From: Nocardia bovistercoris
Lineage (GTDB): Bacteria > Actinomycetota > Actinomycetes > Mycobacteriales > Mycobacteriaceae
Length of the DNA: 64,000 bases
Assembly (NCBI RefSeq): GCF_015674855.1
Contig: NZ_JADMLG010000006.1
Span: 387,857 to 451,856 of the forward strand
Reading direction: 5' to 3'
The notes beneath the pieces were generated by a model. It was given only the letters and a program-made list of their open reading frames with translations, ran no database searches and was not told the DNA's origin. This document shows positions 41,982 through 53,300 of the stretch, piece after piece (positions within the stretch are counted from its first letter, which is position 1; the number at the start of each line of letters is the position of its first letter). A program made the position numbers and the translations under genes.

Positions 41982-44627
41982 TCACTTGGGCGAGGGCCGG
42001 ACCTTTCGTTGCCGTTCGTTGATTCGCCGCGGTCGTTTCGCCGCCTCCGTGCGAACCTCACCGCCGCGGTCCTTGGGAACGAGGCCGATGATGTCCGCAC
42101 GCGAGGTGATCATCAACTTCTGCAAGATCGAGGCCATCTGCGCGTCGACGGTCTTGGAGGAACTGCCCCGCCGGGCGGCGATCGCGGTGTTCGTCCATCC
42201 CGCCGCCGCGAGGATCGCGACCTGGTGTTCGGCGCCGGAGAGCTGACTCCACAGCGACGGCGCCTTCTTCTCGGCCACGGTGCGACCCTGTGGCGTGCGT
42301 TCCTCGGACAATGTGCCGAGCGCCAACTGCTGCACCTCCCCCAGTTCGGGCCGCAGCTTGCGGCCCTCCCACTCGGCGGCCGCATAGGCGTCCTCGCCGA
42401 GCAGGACTCGGGCGACCTCGATCACCCGACTCGACTCGTCGGCGATGGGTCCCAATCCGCTGATATCGACGCCCATCTCGGCCAACTCCCGGCTCGCCCC
42501 GCCCGCGAGGTGGGCGATCTCGGTGGCCAAGGTCTCCAGCACGGCCCGGTCCGCATTTCCGGCGGCGACCAGATCCACGCCGACCTGAGCGAGCCCGCCC
42601 ATGCGGACATACACCGCGAGCACCGCACCCCACGGGTCGCGCGCCTCGACCTGATGCGCCAGCGCGGAACGCCCGACGATCAACGCTTCGGCGGGATCGC
42701 CGTGTTTGGTCAGCGCGATCGCCCATGCCAACTCGGCCCACGCCTTCGCCCACCCGGCCGGTGCGTCGACGGCCCGATCGAAATGCTGCCGCGACAGTTT
42801 CACGGCCGCGTCGGCCGACCCGAGGAAACTCGCGGCCATCGCCTCGTACAACTCGCTCCACGCCTCGCCGCCCCGATCGCCGTAGGAGCCGAATTTCTCG
42901 CGGGCGCGGCCGAACACGGTCACCGATCTCGGATCTCGGTGGGCCAGGAACAATACGGCGCCCCAGACGAATTCGACCGGGGCGATCAGGCCCGCGTCGA
43001 CTTCCGGAGCGTGCCGCCAGTCCGGCCCGATCTCCGGGTCGCCGAAGGAGGCGACGACACAATCGTGCAGCGTGTGCTCGGCGTCCTCGACCCGGCCCTG
43101 CAACAGGGCAAGCCACGCGAGCGCCGCCATGGCCGCGATCTGGACCAGGTGGAGTTCGAGCGATTGCGGGACCTGTGCGCGGGTCGCTCGCAGGGCGCGC
43201 TCGATCCACTGGCGGACCCCCTGGGTCGGCCCTCTCAGGTCGGTCAGCCCCATCAGTCCGACGACGATTTTCAGGCCTACCGTCGGTTCGCCCGCGGTGA
43301 GGCTCGACTCGATCGCCGTCACGATGTTGTCCCACGCGGCGCGAGTCCACGCCTGCGGGTCCTGATCGGCGGGACCGAGCCACTCGAGCCGCGCTTGCAG
43401 GACTCGGTCTCGATAGTATCGGCGGTGACGTCGGATACGCAGTGCGCGTTCGTCTTCCGTGCCGGTACGGCGCCGCGCCAGTTCGTGCTGGGCGAACACG
43501 CGAATGCTCTCGAGCAGGGAATAGCGCGCCGTGGTCGGTGTGATGTGCACCGTCACCAGGGACTGGTCCGCCAGTCGTTCCAACAGGTCCTCGACCTCGT
43601 CGGCGGCCAGCCTTGTGGCGGGGGCGCCACCCGCGACCGTGTCGTCCCGATCGGGCTCGGGCGGCTGTGCGTCGGCACAGATCGCTTCGATGGCATGGAG
43701 ATCGGCGCCGACCTCCCGAGTCGCGACCGCGTCGTCCTCCGGATTGGTGTCGTATCCCGCGGCGAATACCGACATCCGTTCCAGCAGCAGCCGTTCCTTG
43801 TCCGTACAGAGGTCGTAGGACCACGCGATGACATCGCGCACGCCGCGATGGCGCGGATCGGCGCCGACCCTCGGGCCGTGCGACCATCGCATCCGCCGGT
43901 CGGTCGGCTCGCCGTTGAGTTCGGACAGAATTCCCGCCAGCGGCTGCCGCAGCAGGCGCGCGGCCGCCAACCGGATGTACAGCGGGTTGTCGTGCACACG
44001 TTGGCAGATCCGAGAAGCGATGTCGGACTGCTCTTCATCGATGACAAGGCGGCCGGTGAGTTCGGCGCGCTGTCGGAACAGCAGCAGCGCCTGCGAACGG
44101 GTCAATCGGGACACCTGTATCAGATGTTCGTCCGCCCAGCCCACCGCCTCACGACTGGTCGCGAGGATCGTCAAGCCCGGCACCGCTTCCAACAATCGCG
44201 CGATCACCTCCCCGGCGGCGGTGAGCAGATGTTCGCAATTGTCCATGACGAGCACCGTCTGAAGACTGTGGCCGACGCCGTCCATCCTGGTCAACGCGGA
44301 GACGATCACCTCCGACGCGGTGCGCCCCGAGAAGTCGGCATCGACCACGCAGCGGGCCACTTCCTCCTCGATCGCGGTGACGCCCGCCTCTTTCGGCAGT
44401 CGCGCCAGCCGCGCCCAGTACACGGGCGTATCCCTGGCCTTGCGGAACCGGCGCAACGTCTCGGTCGCCAGCCGCGTCTTCCCGATCCCGCCCTGGCCGG
44501 TCAATGTGATCAACCTGGCCGCGTCGAGCAAGAGGAGGCTGATCTTCTCCTGCTCCGGCTCACGTCCTATGAATCCGTCCCTCGCCACCATCACATACCC
44601 GCCCACGAGTTCGTCACGTCGGCCCAT
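41982..44627 (-). CDS. Large LuxR-type regulator with NB-ARC-like ATPase
   Basis: 881-aa regulator. The Walker A GQGGIGKT is at residues 44-51 and Walker B in TVLVMDNCEHLL (about 123-134). It is followed by a winged region and about 450 residues of helical TPR-like repeats, then a C-terminal LuxR HTH (about 795-850) with SGAEHQVAILAAAGWTNTAIAARRG... and KTVDAQMASILQKL. This is the AfsR/MalT-like signal-transduction ATPase class, in which ligand binding releases ATP-dependent oligomerisation. It lies 270 bp downstream of the PKS genes on the same strand, ending at the 41924 terminator. By position it is the likely pathway-specific activator, with its own promoter in 44628-44897. Confidence 0.87.
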   Translation of the reverse strand: MGRRDELVGGYVMVARDGFIGREPEQEKISLLLLDAARLITLTGQGGIGKTRLATETLRRFRKARDTPVYWARLARLPKEAGVTAIEEEVARCVVDADFSGRTASEVIVSALTRMDGVGHSLQTVLVMDNCEHLLTAAGEVIARLLEAVPGLTILATSREAVGWADEHLIQVSRLTRSQALLLFRQRAELTGRLVIDEEQSDIASRICQRVHDNPLYIRLAAARLLRQPLAGILSELNGEPTDRRMRWSHGPRVGADPRHRGVRDVIAWSYDLCTDKERLLLERMSVFAAGYDTNPEDDAVATREVGADLHAIEAICADAQPPEPDRDDTVAGGAPATRLAADEVEDLLERLADQSLVTVHITPTTARYSLLESIRVFAQHELARRRTGTEDERALRIRRHRRYYRDRVLQARLEWLGPADQDPQAWTRAAWDNIVTAIESSLTAGEPTVGLKIVVGLMGLTDLRGPTQGVRQWIERALRATRAQVPQSLELHLVQIAAMAALAWLALLQGRVEDAEHTLHDCVVASFGDPEIGPDWRHAPEVDAGLIAPVEFVWGAVLFLAHRDPRSVTVFGRAREKFGSYGDRGGEAWSELYEAMAASFLGSADAAVKLSRQHFDRAVDAPAGWAKAWAELAWAIALTKHGDPAEALIVGRSALAHQVEARDPWGAVLAVYVRMGGLAQVGVDLVAAGNADRAVLETLATEIAHLAGGASRELAEMGVDISGLGPIADESSRVIEVARVLLGEDAYAAAEWEGRKLRPELGEVQQLALGTLSEERTPQGRTVAEKKAPSLWSQLSGAEHQVAILAAAGWTNTAIAARRGSSSKTVDAQMASILQKLMITSRADIIGLVPKDRGGEVRTEAAKRPRRINERQRKVRPSPK

Positions 44628-44897
44628 CCGCCCGTGCGACGTGGACGACGGCGATGCCCGAAACCCGCGATCCTCGAAAGCACAGAGGACGAAACGACGC
44701 GAGCATCGTCGCTATTCGAGTCGAATCGCGATCAGCCCCGGTATCGAGGCTGCGCCATCGACTGTGCTACTCACCGTTAACAAAGTCAATCCCTGTTTTG
44801 CCGAACGCATTACGATTCGACACCAGAAGAGCGCGACAGAACTCCCCGCCGGAGTCGAGGCGGTACGCCGGGAGGAGCCCTGCCGCGCCGCGGCGGA

Positions 44898-47393
44898 TCA
44901 CCGTGTCCGGATACCGCCCCGCTCCCGACCCCCCTCGGTGAATCGCGGATTCCGCAGGACGATCCGCACGTCCCCGGCCGGGGTGCCTGCGGCCCATCGC
45001 GTTCCGTCGCCCGTCACCGTGCCCGCCGAATCGACAGTGTCGCTGCATATGTCGAGCGAGTCGAGCTCGAACAGGCTCGGCCCGACCGGCACCTGCCGCA
45101 GGTACGCACCGCGAATCATGGTCTCCACCTGGTTGAGCGGCAACACCGACCGCGGCACCGGCGCCAGCGCGACCAGATCCGTCATCCGGTCACCTTCGAC
45201 CTGTGCGGTCCACACTCCCGCTCCCGGCTCGATCGACCAGTGTCCGAGTCGGAAGACATGCCCGCCCCAATCCAGTCGGTGTGGCGAAGCGGCGGTAACA
45301 TGTTCCGGGGAAATCAGCGGATCCCGCCGAGCCGCCGTCGACTCCGCTCCGTACCGGAGTGTCGCCGTGCCGACCCGACGCCCGTCCGCCTTCGACACCT
45401 GAACCCGCACCTGCCAGCGGTCGCCCTCGGCCCATTCGCCTTCGGCGCGCGCGTGGAACCTGGTCTGCCCGGCGTCGAGTCGCAACGCCTCGATGTCGAC
45501 GGCGACCGCGTGCATCGCCGTCAGCGGCTCGCGCGCACCGGAGTCCGGTCGCACCCAATCACCCAGCGATCGAAGATATTCCAGCAGGAGGCTGATCGGG
45601 ATGGCCGGTGCGCCGTCGACCCGGAAATCCGAACAGCACGGCAGTGCGTTCCCGTCCGCGTCGAGCGTCGATTCCAGCAGTTTGCCGCTCGCGAAACGCA
45701 CCGGGGCGCCGAGGAACATCGCCCGGTTCGCCAGTACATCCATCGCCGGGAGGCTGTGACTCGGCGGGAAGCCGCGCAAGAGGTTGGGCAGCAGCGCCGC
45801 ACCGAGTTCACCGACGAAGGAGCGTTCCCCGTAACCGCCCGCCAGGATCTCGCGGTGCCAATGATGCAGTCCTTCCACGACATTCATCGCCGACATGTAG
45901 GCCAATGTCGCCTCGTAGTTGGTGATGTTGCCGAGCCGTTCCCACGTGGGCCAGCACATGGTGGTGACCGGGACGCGACGTTGCCGTCCGGCCTGCGCGG
46001 TCGCGGCGGCCGCCCAGTGCCCGATCCTGGACAGCGCCTCGTTGGCCGCGCCGTATTCGAGCTGGCCGACCATTCCGCCCCAGCGGCCCGACACCGAACC
46101 GGTGGTGTGGAAGAACCGCAGCTCCGTCACATCGGTGCAGGCGCGCAGCAGATTCAGCAACCCGACCACCTTCACCGAAACGGTGCGGCGGATGGTTTCG
46201 CGCGTCTTGGCGGGGATGCGGACCGGCGCGTCGACGCCCGCGTTGTGCACGACGCCGATCAACCTCGGCCCCGCCGCGTCGATCAGGGCGCGAACCTGGT
46301 CAGGGTCGGTCACATCGCATTGGCGGTAGACGATGTCGAGTCCGGCCGCCTCGGCCTCGGCCAGCCGGGCGTACAGCTCTCGGTCCCAGCGCGCTCTGGC
46401 CAGTTTCGCGCGGACGTTCGCCAGCGAGTCGGTGCCGACCGCGTCGATCAGCCGTCGGTCGCGGTAGGCCAGGAAATCCGGTTCGGACATCGTGTTCAAC
46501 ACGGCGCCCGGATCCGGCGCGGGACCACGCCCGCTGACGATCACCCGGCAACCGTGTGCCCGGCACAGGGTTTCGGCGAGCGCGAACCCGATGCCGCGGC
46601 CGCCGCCGGACATCACGACGACGTCCCCCGGTCCGATGTCGAGGCGCGGCGCCCGCACCTCGACGTGCTCGGCGACCAGGGTGTGGCGCTTGCCGTCGAC
46701 GTGCCCGATCTCGAAGTAGCCCCACCGGTACAACTCCCGGCAGATCAGGTCGGCGGCCGCTTCGTCCAGGGGCGCCGACGCCGCCCCCGGCAGGTCGACG
46801 ACGCGGACGTTCACGTTCTTGAACTCGTGCGGCAGACTCTTGGCGAGTCCGGCCCACAGCCCGCCGAGCGGCTGGGCGATGGGTCCGTCGTCGAGACCGT
46901 GTCTGCCGCCCATCCGGGTGACGGCCAGGTAGAAGGTTCGCTCGGAGTCGATCTCGCCGTTCCATTCCGCGAAACACTCCCGCAGCACGGCGACGGTCTG
47001 CTGGAAGGCGGGTTCCCAGACGGACGTGTCGTCGATGTCGAGGTCGGTCTCCAGATTCAGATCGATCACGCCGTCCAATCCCGCGAGCGCCGGAAGAGGC
47101 TGCGCGGTATCGGAATCCGAGTGCGCGACGGGCGGCGCCACCCGGAAGGGCGTGGCGCCCGCGTCACGTAGGGCCGCGAGCACGGCCGCGGCGGAGGCCG
47201 CGCTGCCGCCGATGACCGCGATCCGACGCCCGCTCAGGCGGGGACTCGGCGCCTCGGGTGTCGCCTCGATCTGCCGTGGGCGCCAGACGAACCGGCGCAC
47301 CGGAAGAACCGACCGATCCGCGGGATACTCGATGGCGGGTAGCCGGGGAACCACAGGGTCACGATGGGTCGAGGTACTCGTATTCGGTGTCAT
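44898..47393 (-). CDS. PKS subunit: KR plus degenerate DH
   Basis: 831-aa protein. After an N-terminal 250-residue structural part (AVIGGSAASAAAVLAAL, LWAGLAKSLPHEFKNVNVRV), a ketoreductase follows with SGGGRGIGFAL (about residue 263), Ser in TTGSVSG and Tyr/Asn in YGAANEAL (about 445). The C-terminal third is a PKS-type hotdog dehydratase. Where the active DH of the partner protein has HLVNGAPTLPG, this one reads FRVDGAPAIPI (about 589), so the catalytic His is Phe and dehydration is unlikely. It begins in an ATGA overlap with the big PKS gene, so the two are stoichiometrically coupled. There is no thioesterase or reductive release domain. Confidence 0.83.
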   Translation of the reverse strand: MTPNTSTSTHRDPVVPRLPAIEYPADRSVLPVRRFVWRPRQIEATPEAPSPRLSGRRIAVIGGSAASAAAVLAALRDAGATPFRVAPPVAHSDSDTAQPLPALAGLDGVIDLNLETDLDIDDTSVWEPAFQQTVAVLRECFAEWNGEIDSERTFYLAVTRMGGRHGLDDGPIAQPLGGLWAGLAKSLPHEFKNVNVRVVDLPGAASAPLDEAAADLICRELYRWGYFEIGHVDGKRHTLVAEHVEVRAPRLDIGPGDVVVMSGGGRGIGFALAETLCRAHGCRVIVSGRGPAPDPGAVLNTMSEPDFLAYRDRRLIDAVGTDSLANVRAKLARARWDRELYARLAEAEAAGLDIVYRQCDVTDPDQVRALIDAAGPRLIGVVHNAGVDAPVRIPAKTRETIRRTVSVKVVGLLNLLRACTDVTELRFFHTTGSVSGRWGGMVGQLEYGAANEALSRIGHWAAAATAQAGRQRRVPVTTMCWPTWERLGNITNYEATLAYMSAMNVVEGLHHWHREILAGGYGERSFVGELGAALLPNLLRGFPPSHSLPAMDVLANRAMFLGAPVRFASGKLLESTLDADGNALPCCSDFRVDGAPAIPISLLLEYLRSLGDWVRPDSGAREPLTAMHAVAVDIEALRLDAGQTRFHARAEGEWAEGDRWQVRVQVSKADGRRVGTATLRYGAESTAARRDPLISPEHVTAASPHRLDWGGHVFRLGHWSIEPGAGVWTAQVEGDRMTDLVALAPVPRSVLPLNQVETMIRGAYLRQVPVGPSLFELDSLDICSDTVDSAGTVTGDGTRWAAGTPAGDVRIVLRNPRFTEGGRERGGIRTR

Positions 47394-50300
47394 ACCAGCT
47401 GTTTCCTGCCGTTTTCGTGGACTCCGGACAGCACTCGGTCGCCGGATTCGGTATCCAGGTATCCGACGATCGCGCAGTCGAGTTCCTTGAGCGTCAATAT
47501 GATTCGACCGTCGGGTCGCACCGCGGTGAATCGGTTTCCCGCACCCGGCTTCTCGCCGTCCCACGGCAACACCGCGTGCAGCCGCACCGGCCCGCCACGG
47601 CCGACGAGAGCGTCGTTGGTGTGCTCGTAGAGATCGAGACGCCCGAATCGCAGCGGCACGACGATCGGAAGTCGCCGCCCCGCACCGTTGCCCGCGATCC
47701 CTCCGGTGCGCAGCAACCCGTCGAGCAGGATGCTGGGGACCCGGAAGCGGGAGAAGACCGGATCGCCCGGCTCCAGTCGCAGACTGTAGGTGCTGTGCTT
47801 GCCGCACGGGTGCAGTCGGGTGTCGGAGGTCGACACGAACATCCCGGTCAGCGAAACCGGTGACGCCGGATGGTGATAGGGGTCGAGCGCGGGCTCTTCC
47901 TCGGCCGGGTACCAGTCGGTCCACCGCGGCGCCGTCGGCAGTACGGCGGACATGAGCGCCACGGCCGTGCAATGGAGCTTGTCACGGACCAGAACCGTGC
48001 CGTTCGGGGCCGTGATGTCCCCGGTGACCGTGACCCGAACGCGAGCCTGCCCCAGATCGTGACGCCGGTCGACGACCTCGGCGCGAATCCGTTTGACCAG
48101 TGGACGACTGCCCTCGGGGACCTTGATGAAGTGGTGGAAGGCCAGATCCTCGATGGCGTACACCCGCAGATCGGGCACCAGGGTCGCGGCGGCCTCCAAC
48201 ACCATCTCCGCGATGAGCGCGCCCGGCAACGTCGGCGCGCCGTTCACCAGATGGTGGCGCAGATACCCGTCGGTGTCCAGATCGAAGACGCGTTCGTACA
48301 GCGCCCACGGCCGGTCCCCGTCCGTGCCGGAGTCCAGGACACGATCCAGATAGAACGGGCGTGGGCTGAACGGCAGGAAGCCGGGCAGCTGCGAATCCAC
48401 CGCCCCGTACTCCGCGGTGCCCAGGTGCGCGACGTACGGTTGCGGCCGCCTGCGCTGCAGATGCCGGACGAAGTGATGCGCCCCTTCGGCATTGGACATG
48501 TTCGAGTACTGTCCGCTCTTGTCGAAGTAGGCCTTCGTCAGTGCGTTCGCGCCGAGACCGACCTCGCCCCACAACGTCCACCCGATGGTGAACTCGTCGC
48601 GCACACCGGCGTGCGTGCTGTGATAGGACGCGGTGCCGAGGAAGTCGTTGGCCGAGGCGTAGTCGACCTCCCCGATCTGGCCACTCGCCCCGAGCAGCGA
48701 TCCGAAATTGCACCACAGGCGCGGCGCCCGCGCGGCGAGAGCGGACGCCAGATTGCTGTAACCGCGCAGTTTGATGTCGCGGATGCGCCGGAACTCGGCG
48801 AAATCCTTGACCGCGATGGGTGCCGAACGGTTCAGGCCCGCGGCGTTGACGAGCAGATCGACAGCGTCGTGCGCCCGCAGGATTCGGTCCATGGTGTGCT
48901 CGACCGCCGCGGTGTCGACGACATCGCAGCGCAGATAGGTCACCTCGGTCGCCCCGGCCGCGGCGATACGGTCCAGGTTGGCCCGCACCGTCCGGATATT
49001 GCGGATCCGCTGGAACTCGGCATTGAGCTGACCGGGAGTGCGGTCGGGCGCCGCGGCGTGCCTGGCGCGGATGTAGTCGCGTTTGGCGGCGGCGAATGCC
49101 TCGTCGTCGAGATCCAGGTACGGTGCGGGCACGTCATCGATGGCGTTGGTGCCGAGGATGTAGAACCGTCCGCCGTACACCCGTGCCAGCTCGACCATCA
49201 GCTCGGCGGTGATGCCGCGACCACCGCCGACGGCCACGATCACCGAATCGCGATCGAGCACGGGTGTCCGGTCGATTTCGCCGTGGTCCACCGCGAGGCG
49301 GCTCACCAATCGGGTGCCGGAGGCGTAGTGCGCGACCGGCACTCCGCGATCGAGCATGGACTCCGCCTCGGCCTCGATGATCCCGCCCGCGATATCGCCG
49401 TCGGTGACGAGGCAGACGGTCAGACCGCGCGGATGCTCGAGGTGGGCCACCTTCGCGAACCCGGTGAACAGCCCGGTGTACGGGTGCGGCGTCCGGCCGG
49501 TCATCGCGCGGGTGAGCAGCGTCATACTGCTGGAATCCGGCTGTGCCAGTGCCTCGGTACGCCGCTGTTGCACCGAGAACAACAGATCGTGCAGTGCCGC
49601 GATGCGGTCGGTGCGGCGCGGGTCGACGCCGGCTGCCGCGTCGAGGTCGGTCACCACACGCACATGCCGCAGCCGAGCGTGCGGATCGTAGCGGTCGAGC
49701 AGTGCGCCGACGGCCTCCGGCGAGACCTCCCGAACGTGGACGGCGTCGGCACGGTCGGCCCATGCCGTCGGCAACGGCGCCACCGACAGGACCGCGGCCG
49801 ACGCGGGGATGCCCGCCGCGGCCAGCTCACCGGGAATGTCGGTGAGCACCAATGTCGCCGCGTCCGGCCAGAAGTCGACCTGCGGTCGGACCACGAAACC
49901 GGGTTCGGCGACCAGGTTCCAGGCGTGGACGTCGACGCGGGTCGGGTCGGCGCCGATCGTGCCGTCCGCGCCGACGGTCGTGTACCGGTCCGCGACCTGA
50001 TACCGCTCGGACAGCGTGATACCGGACTCCCCCGACGGTGTCGTCGCCGACGCAGGCGGCGCGCACACCGGATCGGGAGCGGAAGCGGTCGCGGTCGCGG
50101 TGACCCGAACGCACAGATCGGCCGCGGCCGCGCCGCCGCGGCACGCCACCAGTGTCGAGCCCGTGCCGGTCAACGCGCGCAGCAGACCGATCGCGCCCTC
50201 TCCCGCGAGGAAGTTGGCGTTGCGCTCTCGGGTCGTCGCGCCGCATTCGACAACCCGATCCGCGACGCCACTCGCGTGACCGGCACTCGGCTCGACGAAA

Positions 50301-53300
50301 CCGAGCACAGGCAGGCCCGCCGCCTCGGCGGTCCGCTCGGTGGTGACGGCGAGCAGGAACGAGCCCTCGGCGAGCACCGCCTCGGTGGGAAGCATCGCGG
50401 CGAGCAGTTCACGCTGCTCGGGGGTGGCGTTGCCGTTCACACCGCCGATCAACGCCACGGTGATATCGCCCGCCCGCAGGTACCTGCCCGCCACGTCGAG
50501 CGCGGTCAACGCCGAGGTGAAACCGCTGTCGATGGTCATGGTCGGCCCGTTGAGGCCGAAATAGTTGGCCACCCGAGCCGGGATGACATTGGGCATCATG
50601 CCGGGGAAGGTGTCCTCGTTCGACGCGGGCACCAGACCGGTGATATCGGCCGCGATGTCACCGAGTACATCGGCCGCCCAGTCGGATTCGGCGAATTCGG
50701 GCACGTCGGCCAGCGCCACGCCGACATCATCGAGATAGCAGCGGGTCGCGTACAGCGTCGCGTTGCGCGTACCGCCGAAATGGCCGAGCAGCACGCCGGT
50801 GTCACGCTGATTGTCGGTCCAGAAATCGCCGAGCTGGTCACGGATCTTTCCGGCGCAGGCCAGAATCATCAACTGACACCGATCTATCGCCCGCATCGTG
50901 CGCGGCGGCAGCTTCACCTCCGTGATCGGAGGCACCGGATAGGCGTCCCCGAAGCCGGTGGACGCGGCCGGATCCGCGAGCCAGGCGTCCAGATCGTGGG
51001 CCCCGGGCAGATGCGAAGCGACCGCGACCACCGCCAGTCGCGCGTCCGCCGCGGCCGCGCCGTGCTCGGCGGAGGCCGGGCTCCCGGCAGGCACGGTCCG
51101 ATCGGCGCCGTCTCGGCTGTCGTCCTGCACCACGAGATGGGCGTTGGTGCCGCCGAATCCGAATCCGGATATGGCCGCGACGCGCGGCGATCCGTCCGAG
51201 CGCCGCGGCCACGCGACGGTCTCGGTGGGGATCTCGAGGTTGCTGGAATCGAGCTCGAACTCCGCCGGAGGTTCGTCGAAGCGGTGCTGCGGTGGAATGG
51301 CGTTGTGGCGCAGGCCGAGCAGCACCTGGATGAGCGAGGCGATGCCCGCCGCCCATCCGGTATGTCCGATCACCGACTTGTTCGAGGTGACCCGAACCGG
51401 TTCGGCGCCGTCCAATGTCGCTCGCAGACCCGCGAATTCGACGCTGTCGCCCGCGGGCGTCCCGGTCGCGTGGGCGACCACCCAATCCGGAATGCGTCCG
51501 CCCATCCGCGGATCCGCCTGGGCGCGGCGCACCGCCAACTCCTGACCGGCGGCGGACGGGGCGTAGATGGCCTTGCCCTTGCCGTCGGAGGAACTGCCGA
51601 AAGCGCGGATGGTGGCAAGCACCTGGTCACCGTCGGCGCGGGCGCGGCTGAGCCGCTTGAGGATCACGGTGGCCGCGCCGTCGGAGAACAACACCCCGTC
51701 GCTGTTCTTGTCCAGCGAGCGCACCGCACCGCGCTCGGACAGCCCGTTGAGCTTTCCGAACAGCACCGATCCCCGCGGCCCGACGGCGAACGCGCCACTG
51801 CAGACAGCGATGTCGTGCCGGTTCTCCAGCAGGCCCTTGGCTCCGATGTCGACGGCGTACAGCGATGAGGAGCATGCCGTGTCGACCATCATCAACTCGG
51901 TGCCCTCGGGCAGCAGGCCGGTGACCGCGTCGTAGCCGACGCGGTGCGGGAAATACGCCTCCGGTCGACCCACGCCGCGCGGATAGCGCACCCGCAGCGC
52001 GGATTTCGCCGCCGCGAGCACCCGATCGACATCGGACACGCCACGTCTCACCAGCGCCGCGCGCATTCGCCGCAGCACACCGGTGAGCACCGTCGCCTCC
52101 TCGAGGTACTGACTGCCGTCGGCCGTGTAACCGACCTGGGCGGCGCACCGATCCTCGGGACGTATCCGCACCCCGTCCAGCGCCTGCGCTATCGAATGGC
52201 GCAACCACAGCGTGGTGGATTCGACCTCCTCCATCGACCGTCCGCTCTCGCGCAGCTCGGCGGCCAGCGCGGGATGCGGAACGAAATCGGTGATGAACGC
52301 CGAATGCCGGGAATACGACTTGTCTTCGGCGCCTCGGTCCGGCGAATAGAAGTTGTCGTTCGCCCAGCGATCGGCGGGCACCGGTACGAACCGGTCGGCG
52401 CCCTCGACCAGCTCGGCCCAGAACTCCTCGGGATCGTTGGCCCCCGGCACCGCGAGTCCCATGCCGACGATCGCGATGACGTCGTCCTCGGGATCGCCGC
52501 TATCGGGATCGGCGGAACCGGGATCAGCGGGATCGGGACCGGGATCGGCGGGACCGCCCGCGGCCGGGCCGCCCGGGTGGCGCGGCGACGCCGCCGGTTC
52601 GGCGACGGCATGCGGCGCGGATGCGCCCGCGTCCGCGATCACACCGTCGTGTGCGTGTTCGATCGGCACGCCCGCGGCTTCGCTCCTACGGGGTGGCGCG
52701 AGCAGCGCGTGGCCCGTGGCGAGACCACCGTCGGCGAGGATCACCTGACCGGTGATCCACGATGCCCGAGGGGAGGCGAGGAAAGCGACGACCTCGGCGA
52801 ATTCCTCCGGGGTGCCGAGACGGCGCAGCGGCGTGGCCGCGACGACCGCCCGCTGCATGGCGTCCGCGTCCGGGAACTGGTCCGCGACCGGACTCGCCAA
52901 CATCCCCGCGGCGGCGGTGTTGACGCGAATGCCGCGCTCGGCGTATTCGACGGCAAGGTAACGCGTCATGGCTTCCACCGCGGCCTTGGCGGGACCGCAG
53001 GCGAGATAGTTCGCCATCACGAACTGTCCGCCGCCGAGGGTGGACAGGTTCACGATATTCGCGCCGTCGCGTCCGGCCATCAGTTGCACCGCGTGTTCGG
53101 CGCAACCGTAGGTGCCTTTGAGATTGGTGGCGATGGCCCGGTCGATCATCGCCTCCTCGACATCACCGTGCGCCGCGAGCGCGCCGTCGGCGGCGCTGTT
53201 GACGAGGATGTCGAGCGCGCCGAATTCCGCGGCGATCTCGTCGAACATGCGGGCGCGCTGCTCAGGGCGTGCGACCGAAGCCCGAACGAGATACGCTCGC

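Noticed and set aside
42009..44780. A 923-codon plus-strand open frame opposite the LuxR-type regulator
   Set aside because: It is a shadow of the regulator, with low-complexity Arg/Gly/His content. The minus frame has Walker A, Walker B and HTH motifs.
47870..51868. A 1332-codon plus-strand open frame through the synthase region
   Set aside because: It is the mirror of the high-GC synthase gene on the minus strand. It is His/Arg/Gly-rich with no domain, while the minus frame has complete KS, KR and DH motifs.
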